Origin: Fragilaria radians
Lineage: Eukaryota > Bacillariophyta > Fragilariophyceae > Fragilariales > Fragilariaceae
Length of the DNA stretch: 20,948 nucleotides
NCBI GenBank assembly: GCA_900642245.1
Contig: CAAAJI010000353.1
Span: forward strand, 5,076 to 26,023
Direction of reading: 5' to 3'
A program made the translations under genes and the position numbers. How positions within the stretch are numbered: position 1 is the stretch's first letter; each line of letters starts with the position of its first letter. Of this stretch, positions 1-9,195 are shown in pieces. The notes beneath the pieces are model-generated. The model did no database searches, was not told where the DNA came from, and was given only the letters and a program-made list of their open reading frames with translations.

Positions 1-1
1 A

Positions 2-838
2 AGTATGATTGGTAGTATCTTCTCCAATTTACTATTGGTTCTCGGATGTTGTTTCTTCTTTGGAGGGATGAAGCACAAGGAGCAGCCCTTTAATCAAACA
101 GCAGCGACAGCCAATATGAGTCTTTTGGCTCTCAGCTCGATTGCTTTGGTATTGCCAACACCCTTTGCAGAATATTATCAAATTGATGATGCTCGAGTAT
201 TGCTTGTGTCACGAACAGCAGCATTCTTTCTCATGTCCATGTATGTTCAACTTCTCATATTTCAACTCCGTACCCATGCCTACCTCTTTGAAGATGAGAA
301 TGACGAGGATCCTCGACTCTCCATGAAAGTAGCATTGATTGGATTGTGCCTATCAACACTGGCAATTACAGTATTTTCGGACATGTTAGTGGAAAGTATC
401 GATGGATTTGTAGTGTCAACTGGGATCAGTCGAACCTTTGTGGGTTTAATTATTTTACCCATTGTCGGGAATGCTGTGGAACATATAACGGCTGTGACGG
501 TAGCCATGAAGAACAAGATGGATTTAGCCATGGGAGTAGCAGTTGGATCTTGCACTCAGATCTCCTTGTTTGTTGTGCCATTTACGGTCCTTATCGGATG
601 GGCACTCAACAGGAATATGACACTGAACTTTCCTGCCTTTGAAATTACTCTTTACACTCTTTCTGTAGTGATAGTTTCAATTTGTCTTTCGAACCCGAAA
701 GGAAACTGGTTGTTGGGCTCATTGTTGATTACAACATATGTAATGGTGGCGGTTGGGTTTTCTTTGAAGATGTCAAAGACTTCTAGCGAAAGTTACTTAT
801 GTGATCTTAATGCTTTCGACATAATAGCAGAACTATAA
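2..838 (+). CDS. CAX-type cation/proton (Ca2+/H+) exchanger, 3' part
   Basis: This is the C-terminal part of a cation/H+ antiporter of the CAX (CaCA) superfamily, which normally moves Ca2+ or other divalent cations into the vacuole in exchange for protons. The frame is open to the left edge, so the N-terminus lies outside the window. Counting from the first Met at base 5, residues 2-14 (IGSIFSNLLLVLG) match the end of the first alpha-repeat (c-1). An acidic stretch at 96-103 (EDENDEDP) is the usual central acidic loop. Residues 155-160 (GNAVEH) followed by KNKMDLA and GSCTQI (181-186) are the second alpha-repeat (c-2), whose Glu is the transport residue. Hydrophobic segments continue to about residue 255, and the short polar tail is not family-typical. 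An AATAAA lies at 956-961. The gene is tail-to-tail with the next one, 178 bases apart. Family assignment is firm; the ion is inferred. Confidence 0.93.
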   Translation, partial: SMIGSIFSNLLLVLGCCFFFGGMKHKEQPFNQTAATANMSLLALSSIALVLPTPFAEYYQIDDARVLLVSRTAAFFLMSMYVQLLIFQLRTHAYLFEDENDEDPRLSMKVALIGLCLSTLAITVFSDMLVESIDGFVVSTGISRTFVGLIILPIVGNAVEHITAVTVAMKNKMDLAMGVAVGSCTQISLFVVPFTVLIGWALNRNMTLNFPAFEITLYTLSVVIVSICLSNPKGNWLLGSLLITTYVMVAVGFSLKMSKTSSESYLCDLNAFDIIAEL

Positions 839-1016
839 CCTAATTTACAAGAGATTTAAAAACGAACAACCCAACTTGAATATTTCATATCAAGGTTTTT
901 CATCAGCATGAGTTTCTCGACTGAATGGAATCATGATTTAAACAATGTCGAATCAAATAAATAGAATGGTTTTCTGGCTTTGCTCATCGTCTAGAACGGT
1001 AACTGACATCGCGATT

Positions 1017-2522
1017 TCATTTGATAAACACCAACTCAGAGACATTTGCAACACATGCAAACGGAAACACATGATTAATCAAGACATCGGATGAAAGAGG
1101 AAGTTCTCCACTTCGAGATAGTATCAGCATTGACGTAACAATCTGTTGACTTTCAATTCCAAAGGAAGGATTTAAACTTGGTCGCCATACAACTTGTTGT
1201 ATAAGAGAGATTGGTAGACGATTAAGAGATGCACAACCCAGCTTACGAATGTCAAAGCAGGAATCGCGAGTTAGACGTAAGATTGACTCGGCTAGAAATG
1301 AATTTAACCTTCTTGCTGTTGGATCATTCAAAAACCTTATTTGTTCTAAATGACAGCCAAGTTTTGTTGCATCACTTTGCATTTGAAAGTTTACTGCCTC
1401 TTTATGATAAGCATGAAATGATGGTTTGTCATAGATGGGCTCCTCAAGTATAGATCTAAAAGAATCCAATTTATCATATGGAATATCTACATCCATATTG
1501 AGCGCAAGAAAATCTATGTTTTCCAGCATATCAAGAATAATAGTGACTGCAATCGCTCCAATCATTCGAATATCCCTACTTCCCGGATATGAACATAAGC
1601 TTAAGTAGGAGTATAAAGAACCTCCAAGCTGAAGATGTGTCGGATTTCTTACAATTAGTTTCGTCAGGTTGGAAATGGAATGATTCAGTGACTCATTTGT
1701 ATCCAAACGTAGGATCTTCTCCCATCGAAAGAAAATTATGGATGGTCTAACAAGGCTTATGTCATCTAATATGGTTGCAAGGGAGGCTAATGTAATTGTT
1801 GCTTGTAGGACCATATGTTCTTGCTCTCTCTGTCTTGACATTAAATTACCTTCCACAAGGAGAGTACAAAGTCGTATGACAAGAAGAATCTGGTCTTCGA
1901 ATAAGCTCTTTACTTCAGGTCCTCTCAAAGTTATTCGAGTTACAATGTATAATGCAGTCTCAATGTAGCAACAGAAATTTCGATAGGTTTCCATGGATAA
2001 TTCACCTCTTCCAACATTCATTCGTATACAGAGTGAGTAAGCACTAAGGATTGATACCAAGGCATTTATCATGTTTGCTGTAATGCTCGATGTTTCTAAG
2101 TAGTCAATATACCGCAATAAGGTTAAGAGCCATGCAACAGGAATGTGATTCCTTCGTAGGGGTTCTTGCATGTCAAGAATGTTCTCATCTGCAATTCTTG
2201 CTAGATACGTTCCGACACCTCTAGAAACTAGTTCTGACAATTCATCATGATGATAAGTTTCACCAAAGCATTCTAGGACATTTAGAAATAGTGAACCATC
2301 GGGATGATCCAAAATTTGATCCAGAATATCTGTCTGAAAAAGAATCAATCGTTGCGTCCGGTGGAATACCTGTTCGTCGCCGTCTTGTGAGGAACAACGA
2401 TATGCTCTCTTTGGACTAAATGTCCTTCGGATCCACATCTCGAGATCTGAATTAAGTTCAACATGTAACCGACCTTCTCCTTCAGGAAGGATTGCATCCT
2501 GCAAATTGCCTTGATTATTCAT
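1017..2522 (-). CDS. Unrecognised 501-aa helical protein (possible ARM/HEAT-like)
   Basis: An intronless 501-codon frame starts at an ATG (2520-2522) and ends in TGA. I do not recognise the family. The protein is rich in Leu and Ile, with a repeated rhythm of amphipathic helices through most of its length (for example AWLLTLLRYIDYL, LLVIRLCTLL, ATITLASLATILDDI, IGAIAVTIILDML). This resembles armadillo/HEAT-type solenoids, but no repeat consensus can be assigned by eye. No signal peptide, membrane segment, zinc site or catalytic motif is visible, so a soluble scaffold role is only a guess. The frame is long and clean, and no longer frame lies on the other strand, which supports it as a real gene. 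It faces the exchanger gene tail-to-tail and is on the same strand as the CDF gene upstream of it. Confidence 0.8.
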   Translation of the reverse strand: MNNQGNLQDAILPEGEGRLHVELNSDLEMWIRRTFSPKRAYRCSSQDGDEQVFHRTQRLILFQTDILDQILDHPDGSLFLNVLECFGETYHHDELSELVSRGVGTYLARIADENILDMQEPLRRNHIPVAWLLTLLRYIDYLETSSITANMINALVSILSAYSLCIRMNVGRGELSMETYRNFCCYIETALYIVTRITLRGPEVKSLFEDQILLVIRLCTLLVEGNLMSRQREQEHMVLQATITLASLATILDDISLVRPSIIFFRWEKILRLDTNESLNHSISNLTKLIVRNPTHLQLGGSLYSYLSLCSYPGSRDIRMIGAIAVTIILDMLENIDFLALNMDVDIPYDKLDSFRSILEEPIYDKPSFHAYHKEAVNFQMQSDATKLGCHLEQIRFLNDPTARRLNSFLAESILRLTRDSCFDIRKLGCASLNRLPISLIQQVVWRPSLNPSFGIESQQIVTSMLILSRSGELPLSSDVLINHVFPFACVANVSELVFIK

Positions 2523-3981
2523 CGACCTCCCTTTTCAATGTGACATAAGATACTACCATACTACCATACTAGTATTTCACCTTGATGGTTTCTTGACAAT
2601 TTATTTTCGGTTTGTGCTGCTTTCCATATTGATATACCGCTTGCTGAATTAAAATAAAACTTTGCTTCTTCCCTCTGATAATGTTTTTGTGACTGGGCAA
2701 TTTATGGTAAGCACTTAGTAGATGATGCATACTTTTCCTTGTCAGGTGATGCTAGCTAACTTTCTTTTCCATGCCTTACAGCTATTGAAAGTTCCATTGA
2801 TCTGAAAGATATTTTGAATACCTGAAGAAGGATATGTATACCATGCACCAAGGATATTCATTACAATTCTCTGAGTTACATTTATACATTTGGCGCCTTG
2901 ATCATCTCCTTTGAATCCAAATCCCATTTCATTTTCTTTTGTAACGCTTATCTATCACTCCTCCATTTTCTTGATTATAAATCTTCTTTGCTGCCACTTT
3001 TAACCTGGGTTGTGACATAGTCCTACCTTCTCCACCAAGTCTCTCCATGCTTATTTGTCCTTCCAATTTCATTACATGGGAGTCATGTCTGAGCATTTGA
3101 ATGCGGGTTTTCCTTTGAGACTCAATTCTGTTACTAAATCTCTCTTACCCTACGGAATTTTTAGAACTGATTCCAGTTGCCAATGCATAACTGAAAATTT
3201 AGTGTGTATCCATTGCTCCAAAAACATCATTTACCTTCAAACTACTCTGCTCTCTATCCTGATATCTGTTGATTGAACTAACTCCTTCACTTTTTTCACT
3301 CAAAAGTTGTCCCCTTTGTCAATCACTTCTAGGAATGGTAATCATTAACACTGCACCTAGAGAGATAAAGCCTTGATCTCCAGGATCAAGCTCTTCTGTG
3401 TCAGGTTTCCTTAATACGTTCTTTTTGCTCTAAGACATGTGAAAGGACATTCAACTAGAAAAAAGTGAAATATCATGCAATTATATATGTAAAGTCATGA
3501 TAAAGGTTATCATGAGGCTTAACTCCTTCTGAGATGAGTGGCAACAATCAATCATGCAGCTTCCACCCAATCTATAATATCATTGAGAGGAATTACAGCA
3601 GAGAGGATTTCTTGTTGATGGAAGCAGAACAATTGTTTGTGGAGTCGTCGTAAATTGCACAGCTTAATTCCACTCAAATACATTTCTGTAGCTCCTAGCA
3701 ATGATGCACTGCATTATCCAAAATAACTATGATAAAATATTGTTTGCTAAGGAGATGAATCAGCACCAAGCTGTGACATGCAGCAACTAAGTCACAATAG
3801 TGATTTCAAAGTTAGAAATTTGATATAAAAGCTTTCTAAGAGGCTTCCTCAACACACTTGAAAACATCTAACCATCAATTTTAATGGTGACGCTGACATT
3901 ATGCCTTCCATCATTCTGACTTTTAACTTCAAGAAAAGCACAAGCAAAGTGACTCAAAATTTTGATTTGTGAAACGAAATT
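2523..3981. other. Intergenic stretch between the helical-protein gene and the CDF gene
   Basis: Apart from the decayed frame described separately, I see no gene, RNA or repeat here. The bases next to 2522 should hold the promoter of the helical-protein gene. No clear TATA element is visible; the short sequence TACTACCATACTACCATACTAG at 2551-2572 contains a 9-base direct repeat of no known role. Confidence 0.4.
2742..3713 (-). pseudogene. Decayed reading frame of unknown identity
   Basis: Read on the minus strand, the 160 codons from 3420 down to 2941 contain only three stops (3319-3321, 3199-3201, 3145-3147). Near 2938 the frame shifts by one and stays open for another 65 codons to a TGA at 2742. 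Upstream, another frame is open for 54 codons (3713 to 3552) and reads like protein (for example EMYLSGIKLCNLRRLH, then PLNDIIDWVEAA). In sequence this AT-rich, chance would give many more stops, so an old coding sequence is likely; two of the stops (TAA) could be CAA codons changed by C-to-T. No domain is recognised. It could be a dead host gene or a transposon remnant. The extent and joining of the pieces are uncertain. Confidence 0.35.
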
Positions 3982-5186
3982 TCATTCAAGAGGAGTTCTT
4001 GATAATATCACAATCTCTCTTGCTGTGAGAAAAAGGCCGTAAATAAGTGGGAAAAGACTAGATATGATGATCAAGGATACAATAATTGCTGCTGAAGAGT
4101 CTGCAATTTCACCTTCAATGCTTGGAAAAATGGTTGCTATGGCTGACGCGACAAGCACAGCAAGACTTCTCATTGTATCTGCGCACACATGCTGAAAGGA
4201 TAGGTATTTTCAACGTTAATGTTAGCCAATAAAAAAATGTGAGGAGCTTTGAATCATAAACTTACTGTCCAGGCAGAACACATATTTAAATTAGCTCCGA
4301 ACATGCTTTCTTTCTCTAGTTCTTCTGCACGGTTATCAAGAAGTGATGTAGATTCAGTTGGGACGTCATTCTTGGATTGTACAGTTTCCCCTTCAACAAC
4401 TGTATCCTTACGAGTATTGGAAATTTGCAGATGCATACTTTGCAGTCCAAAGGCTTGTTGAGCCCTTGCAAAGCAGGTGACGTTGACAATGTCAAGTAAC
4501 AAATTGAATCCAGAAAATAAAAGCATGATGGTAATGTCGACATCTTCTTCAGGAGGATCGAACTCTCCGTGTTGTGAAAAGAATGTTTGCAAGGAGTCTC
4601 TCATAACATACACTGTAACAACAATCAAAGTTGTGACAGATATCAACGGTGGAATGAGTTCCAAATACAAACGTTTCATGGTACGACGCCGTTTGCAAAT
4701 GTGACTGGGTAAACTTAATTCGTAGGGTGAAAGCGGACGATTTTTAATGCTTTCCGCGAACATATTGAAAAGATAAGTTAGAGCGTCTACCGACATTGCC
4801 TCAGAATCAGCCAACATACTTTCTGAATTGGCAATTATGGCGAAAACTGCTTGAACCATCATAAATCCAAGGAAAGAGAAGAACGCAACATTCTGAATAA
4901 TTGGCTTAGAAAGTTTGTTTTATCATACTGCTTTCTTGAGTAATTATGTATGACTTACCAAAACGTAGACATTACTAGGACGATGATAATCATCTTCCGT
5001 TCGTATCCTGTCACTTTTTTGGTTGGGTCGATTGTTTTCAGGGAAGGATAACCGTTCTAACGACGATTCTTCACTGTGAATGACACATTTAGGAAATGAG
5101 GGTTCATCAATGTCAGAAGTATCCATATGGCCCACAGCAAAGTCTTCTTTTTTCAAATCCTTCAATCGACCATTTAGGTAGTTCAT
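3982..5186 (-). CDS. Cation diffusion facilitator (CDF)-like membrane transporter, three exons
   Basis: Three exons, 4959-5186, 4266-4892 and 3982-4191, join in phase 0 into a 354-aa protein. Both introns are short and start GTAAGT and end CAG. The first 76 residues are polar, probably a cytosolic tail. Then come about six hydrophobic segments: near 79-97, 155-173, 194-216, 290-306, 314-338 and a final one. CDF family marks are visible: D105 and D112 in the helix LADSEAMSVDALTY (the spacing of the TM2 metal site), and H286-x3-D290 in the helix SAWTHVCADT (the TM5 metal site). TM6 carries ADSSAAIIVS. The usual TM2 His, at position 108, is Ala. A loop rich in Asp, Glu and Ser (about 236-272) sits before TM5. 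CDF proteins export Zn2+, Mn2+ or Fe2+ against protons; the metal here is unknown. The first exon lacks homology I can name, so the start is less certain than the core. Confidence 0.85.
4192..4265 (-). other. Intron 2 of the CDF-like gene
   Basis: A 74-base intron with donor GTAAGT and acceptor CTTTCAG. Its removal joins SAWT to HVCADT in phase 0 and so restores the HxxxD metal site of TM5, which is strong support for the splice. Confidence 0.88.
4893..4958 (-). other. Intron 1 of the CDF-like gene
   Basis: A 66-base intron with donor GTAAGT and acceptor ATTCAG. Removing it joins Leu76 to the Asn-Val-Ala that opens the first membrane segment, in phase 0. Reading through it instead hits a stop after four codons (VSHT). 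Confidence 0.85.
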
Positions 5187-5867
5187 TTTGCAGGTTTAAT
5201 TTACGAAAGAATTGCCTAAAGTGCAAGTACGTTTTACTAATCTGATTGGCTTACTCTGGATGACTGGTTCATCTACAATTGTAAAGCGAATTCATCTGTC
5301 ACCTAGGGATAAGGTTTCATTTCAAGATTGTTACACTTGTAGTATGGAAATAAACGATAAACATATTTTTAAGAATTCAAAATTCAAAGTGTGATCAAGT
5401 AAAGGAAATGTGAAGATTGTAATTATTATATTAAATTTAATAGCTGTCAAAAGGTACAGTTTCTCAATAACTCTTTTTTATTTCATCTTGTTACTTTATT
5501 GGTATAAGCGTATCAAAGGTTTTGTGGTTCAACACAAATTTACTATAAAATGTCTTGCCATCACCCATTGTTAGTGGTACAGAGAGGCGGGAGCGATGCC
5601 ACATCCGTGTGTAGTATCAATGGCCGATGCTACTGTTAACCAAGATGCATGATCCATTTGAATGTGTATTTTCAATCACACCGGTTTGAAGGAAGATCTG
5701 AGGAGCTTAATGGTCAAGCTCACTCCTCTGACATCAACCCTGCAATGTAATGTGCCAAGATGTTAAAATCTCCCTATATTTTCAATCATTTGTCAAAAGG
5801 GTGATGCTCAAGATTATCAGGGATATAGCATACAACTTTCAAGTTCAGATGTGTATACCTAATGCCC
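5187..5867. other. Intergenic stretch upstream of the CDF gene
   Basis: This should contain the promoter of the minus-strand CDF gene. I see no gene, no RNA and no clear core promoter element. The part from about 5560 to 5650 is locally richer in G and C than its surroundings, without an evident reading frame. Confidence 0.4.
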
Positions 5868-6625
5868 TACATTTTGTAAAGAATATGAAGTGGATGAAAT
5901 CAATGTTGGTAAAAATACTGTTGGATGATGTTGATCCTCATCCAACACATATCATATTGCTGAAACTCTTGACAACAAAGAGAGTCGATGGAAGTTACAT
6001 AGTAAATCATCATCAGAAACAGCTTTTGTGAAAAGTACTGTTATATGATGGCGATCCTGCAGCAACTATGATACTGAGGATAATCTCACAGCAAAGAAAG
6101 TAAGTGATCTTGATGGAATTATTATAGTAGATTGTCATCAGACACATCTAATAGTGTTGATTGACATTTTGTTTAGAGTATGAAGTGCACGAATCGATCT
6201 TGGTAAACAATATTACCTGATGATGGTAATCCTCCAGCAACTATGGTACTCAGGATTTGTCTCACAACAACGATTTCTCTGGAAATTACATAGTAGATCA
6301 TCATCAGACACATCAAGTTTAACCTCAAATGATTTCATCCGCTTCATATTCTTTACAAAATGTCAATCAACACTATTTGATGTGTCTGATGATTATCTAC
6401 TATAATAATTCCATTAAGACTACAGATTATCCTCAGTATCATAGTTGCTGGAAGATCACCATCATCCAACAGTAATTTTATCCGGAATGATTTCATCCAC
6501 TCCATATTCATTATAAATTCTCAATCAACACTATTAGACATGTCTGATGATGATCTATAATGTTACTTGCATCAAAGTGTCAATCAACACATTTACACTG
6601 TTTGATAATGATTTATTATTATTTT
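5868..6625. repeat. Cluster of about 175-bp repeats in direct and then inverted orientation
   Basis: Three diverged copies run in the forward sense: about 5868-6028 (shortened), 6029-6160 and 6161-6326. Each contains, in order, versions of GAATATGAAGTGGATGAAATC, ACTGTTGGATGATGGTGATCC, CAGCAACTATGATACTGAGG, TAGTAGATCATCATCAGACA and AGTGTTGATTGACATTTTG. From about 6330 the same unit appears reverse-complemented: 6343-6510 (nearly full), 6511-6565 (partial) and a faint copy at 6577-6625. Bases 6112-6184 pair with 6343-6415 with few mismatches. The orientation switch near 6327 is not symmetric, so the two arms flank a loop of about 160 bases that itself holds part of a unit. No terminal repeat or reading frame typical of a transposon is seen. 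Confidence 0.8.
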
Positions 6626-6688
6626 TAATTGAAGTAAGTGTCAATATCTTGAGTCATCATCACTTAAGGGAGAACTGAAACTAACTCT

Positions 6689-6793
6689 GATGAAGCATTA
6701 ACAATACCGGATATCTGACTTTATATATACTTTGATTGTCTCCGAACGAACATTGTCGATTGCAAACGATGAAGCATCAACAATACCGCATAT
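6689..6793 (+). repeat. Short direct repeat pair
   Basis: A 26-base sequence beginning GATGAAGCATTAACAATACC occurs at 6689-6714 and again, with two differences, at 6768-6793 (period 79). The second copy is preceded by GTCGATTGCAAACGATGA, which itself recurs at 6844-6861. It lies just beyond the larger repeat cluster and does not match its unit. Confidence 0.7.
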
Positions 6794-6861
6794 GCAAAAT
6801 TAATACATTCCATGATAAACAAATTGGCTTTCGTCGATTATCGTCGATTGCAAACGATGAT

Positions 6862-7386
6862 TATCTTTCGCTCATTTTGGTTTCTTTTTGGGGGGCGCAT
6901 TTGCTTACGATTGATATTTGACCAGGCTGTATATTCTTAATGAGAAAAGCGAATTGAAAACAAGTTTTTCATATAATTCAATCCACGGCTTGGAATAAAG
7001 AAATATGGAGTAAGCGAAAAGATTGCTTTCATGTGAAAGACACAAAAAATTGAAAATTTTGCCTAAGAATCTTAGTTTTCTGACACAATGAGAAATTTCC
7101 TTTTTCTAGAGGAGATCCTTTTTGGAGGCATGATCAAAGCTAAAAAATGGGTACAAATTCATTAAGAGAACAAGAAGGAATCAGTCCCAATCACAGCAAT
7201 TGAAAACAAATTAGCAGAACGTAGCCAGATAAAAATGTATCAATGAGATCTTGAAATGTAATTGAAAACTTGCTTTGGAACCGGATGTATCTTCATACAT
7301 GATTTTTCAATCGAAAGACACTTAACACTCTCGGACCTAAATGAACCATAAATGCGGTCCTAAATAAGCGGTATTCTAATCTTATA
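6862..7386. other. Intergenic stretch downstream of the NTPase gene
   Basis: No gene, RNA or repeat is visible. It is the 3' side of the minus-strand NTPase gene. Confidence 0.35.
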
Positions 7387-9177
7387 TCAATCAAATAGAT
7401 CTCCGAATAATTGTTTTATGCCATCCCCTGCCACCAAAAAGACGTCTTTGCGATAATGTTTGCTATTTTTCCGATTTGCAGCCATCAAACTGGTATTGGG
7501 TGTCAAGTAGATGTACTTTAGCTTTGCTTCAGTTATTGGATTTAGTGCAGATGCTACATACACTCCGACATCATGATCTTCTGGGTGGTACTTTGCTCTG
7601 TGGTCGCGATAACATGAATCAGAGAATTGAATCAAAATCTGAGCTCCATTTGCATCATGAATAAAAATATCCACCACAGGAGTATTTCGGGTACATACAA
7701 ATAAAGTATTGCGAGGGATGGAATTCGCCATCGGGGCAAAAATACCCCCATGCTCAATCAATCCTGCAGTTATCGTCAAGCTTCTTTTGTTTGTACCGCA
7801 TAAATCAGTGTAATAACACGTAATAGGTCTTCCTTGTAATCGTCGAAAAAGATACACGACTGCTAACTCCAAACTTCTCCATCTGATCGGAGGGTCATTG
7901 CGGAAAATGTCGATGGCTTGACAAATTACTTTTCTCTCACCAAACAATGACAGAATAGCCTTTTCAGCAGCTGGACAAGAAAGCCTTTGAAATCCATCTT
8001 TCGATACAAGTAAGCCAGATGCAATCCAAGCATTGGGAGCTGATGACATGTTTTCGCCGACAAATAGACTTGAGGCAAAGGATACACTTTCCTTCAAAAG
8101 CTTTGGACCAAGGTTTTCTTTGTCGAGAAGAAATTGGATTCTTGTCTTGAAAAATGGAATTCGGGCATTCATATACGCCTTTTTCCATTGCTGATAGTTT
8201 GACTGACTATCACCAAACAAACGCTTATTTTCCGATCCAAACTCGCGTGCTTCTCTGGGAATTCCGCCGCAGAGTTCGAAAAAATCATTGCAATCACATT
8301 CTTCAGGAATCAGATTTTGTGTCACTAAGAAATCAACGAATACTTTGAAGCTTTCACGATTCATTGGTTCCATTCTAGAAAAAAGAGCCGCATTACCGTC
8401 ACTCCCAGGTGGCATTAACTGAAACGCAGGAGAAAATCCATAAAAGATGCCGCCAAGCTTCACTTTAAAAGTGTTCCAGTTTAGAAACTTGGCTCCAACA
8501 GGGTTTTCCATAGGTGTCACTTTCTTGATCTCACTATTTGAATAAAATTTGATTGTCTGTGGATTTGTGTGAAAAGAATTGCACTGATCCACAAGAAATA
8601 CCACCGGTTTGGTAGCGCACAACCTCAATTCTCGCACGAGTTGATAAAAGGTATCCATTACAACCTTCTCATCTTGATAATTTTGATTCAAGAGGTCCCA
8701 CAAAGTCGCATGCTGTTGATAAATACGAGGCTTTATTTCTTTCAATTTCGTTTCACCTTCAGCATCTATCCAATTCAATAAGAAATCCCTTATCAGCTCA
8801 CTCATTGGTCCCGTTTGATTCACAAAGTCACGAGCTTGAATTGGAAACACCACATATCCCTTCGCTCTCGCCATATGACCAATATAGAGCAAAGTTGTCG
8901 TTTTTCCAACACCAGTTGGACCCTGCAGAAGAGTCTTGTACTTTCGGTTCCTTTGAATGCATTCTTCAAGCTTATGAAACAAGTTAGTCATGTGGGGTGT
9001 AACAAGAAGGTGATTTCGACAGTGAGCGAACTCGTCTGCTGCAAAGTCGCACAAGATGTTCTTCATTTTCTCAAACAAAATCAAATTCTCTACTGTTTTG
9101 TGTTGCTCAATATCTCTTCTCACGTCGACATCTTGCGATTCTTGTACATCCAATCTTGCCCGCGTCACCTCAGACAT
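7387..9177 (-). CDS. P-loop NTPase with C-terminal nuclease-like domain (Crinkler/RHS-like)
   Basis: An intact intronless protein of 596 residues from the ATG at 9175-9177; the frame continues six codons upstream only through a GTG, so the ATG was chosen. The Walker A loop GPTGVGKTT is at 86-94, the Walker B strand VVFLVDQC at 192-199 and a GGIPREAREFG motif at 304-314, together an AAA+/STAND-type ATPase core. After a helical linker, residues about 430-560 hold SLELAV (Glu437), VVDIFIHD (Asp503) and ILIQFSDS (Gln517). This order and spacing resembles a PD-(D/E)xK nuclease domain. NTPase plus this nuclease type is the architecture reported for RHS-derived and Crinkler proteins, often tied to transposons or effectors. 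No signal peptide and no LFLAK-type N-terminal Crinkler header is present. The first 45 residues are charged and may be coiled coil. The mitochondrial ribosomal ATPase family DAP3 is an alternative for the NTPase core but would not explain the C-terminus. Fold assignment of the C-terminal domain is inference. Confidence 0.72.
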   Translation of the reverse strand: MSEVTRARLDVQESQDVDVRRDIEQHKTVENLILFEKMKNILCDFAADEFAHCRNHLLVTPHMTNLFHKLEECIQRNRKYKTLLQGPTGVGKTTTLLYIGHMARAKGYVVFPIQARDFVNQTGPMSELIRDFLLNWIDAEGETKLKEIKPRIYQQHATLWDLLNQNYQDEKVVMDTFYQLVRELRLCATKPVVFLVDQCNSFHTNPQTIKFYSNSEIKKVTPMENPVGAKFLNWNTFKVKLGGIFYGFSPAFQLMPPGSDGNAALFSRMEPMNRESFKVFVDFLVTQNLIPEECDCNDFFELCGGIPREAREFGSENKRLFGDSQSNYQQWKKAYMNARIPFFKTRIQFLLDKENLGPKLLKESVSFASSLFVGENMSSAPNAWIASGLLVSKDGFQRLSCPAAEKAILSLFGERKVICQAIDIFRNDPPIRWRSLELAVVYLFRRLQGRPITCYYTDLCGTNKRSLTITAGLIEHGGIFAPMANSIPRNTLFVCTRNTPVVDIFIHDANGAQILIQFSDSCYRDHRAKYHPEDHDVGVYVASALNPITEAKLKYIYLTPNTSLMAANRKNSKHYRKDVFLVAGDGIKQLFGDLFD

Positions 9178-9195
9178 TTTTCTCTTCGAATGCAC

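Noticed and set aside
1229..1968. Two plus-strand frames of 74-76 codons
   Set aside because: Both are antisense to the intact 501-residue gene and have no independent support.
5750..6031. 93-codon plus-strand frame at the left of the repeat array
   Set aside because: It runs into the first repeat unit, and the other units do not keep the frame open. No homology is recognised, so it is treated as repeat sequence.
6220..6405. 61-codon frame across the orientation switch of the repeats
   Set aside because: It spans the junction of direct and inverted units and cannot be conserved coding sequence.
5868..6625. Possible CRISPR-like array
   Set aside because: Units are about 175 bases, adjacent, diverged and in both orientations, and the host is eukaryotic.
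7387..9177. Naming the NTPase as mitochondrial DAP3/mS29
   Set aside because: The Walker motifs alone would allow it, but the long C-terminal E-D-Q domain and the absence of a targeting-like N-terminus do not fit.
7387..9177. Calling the NTPase a true secreted Crinkler effector
   Set aside because: No signal peptide and no LFLAK-type header domain is present; only the NTPase-nuclease architecture matches.
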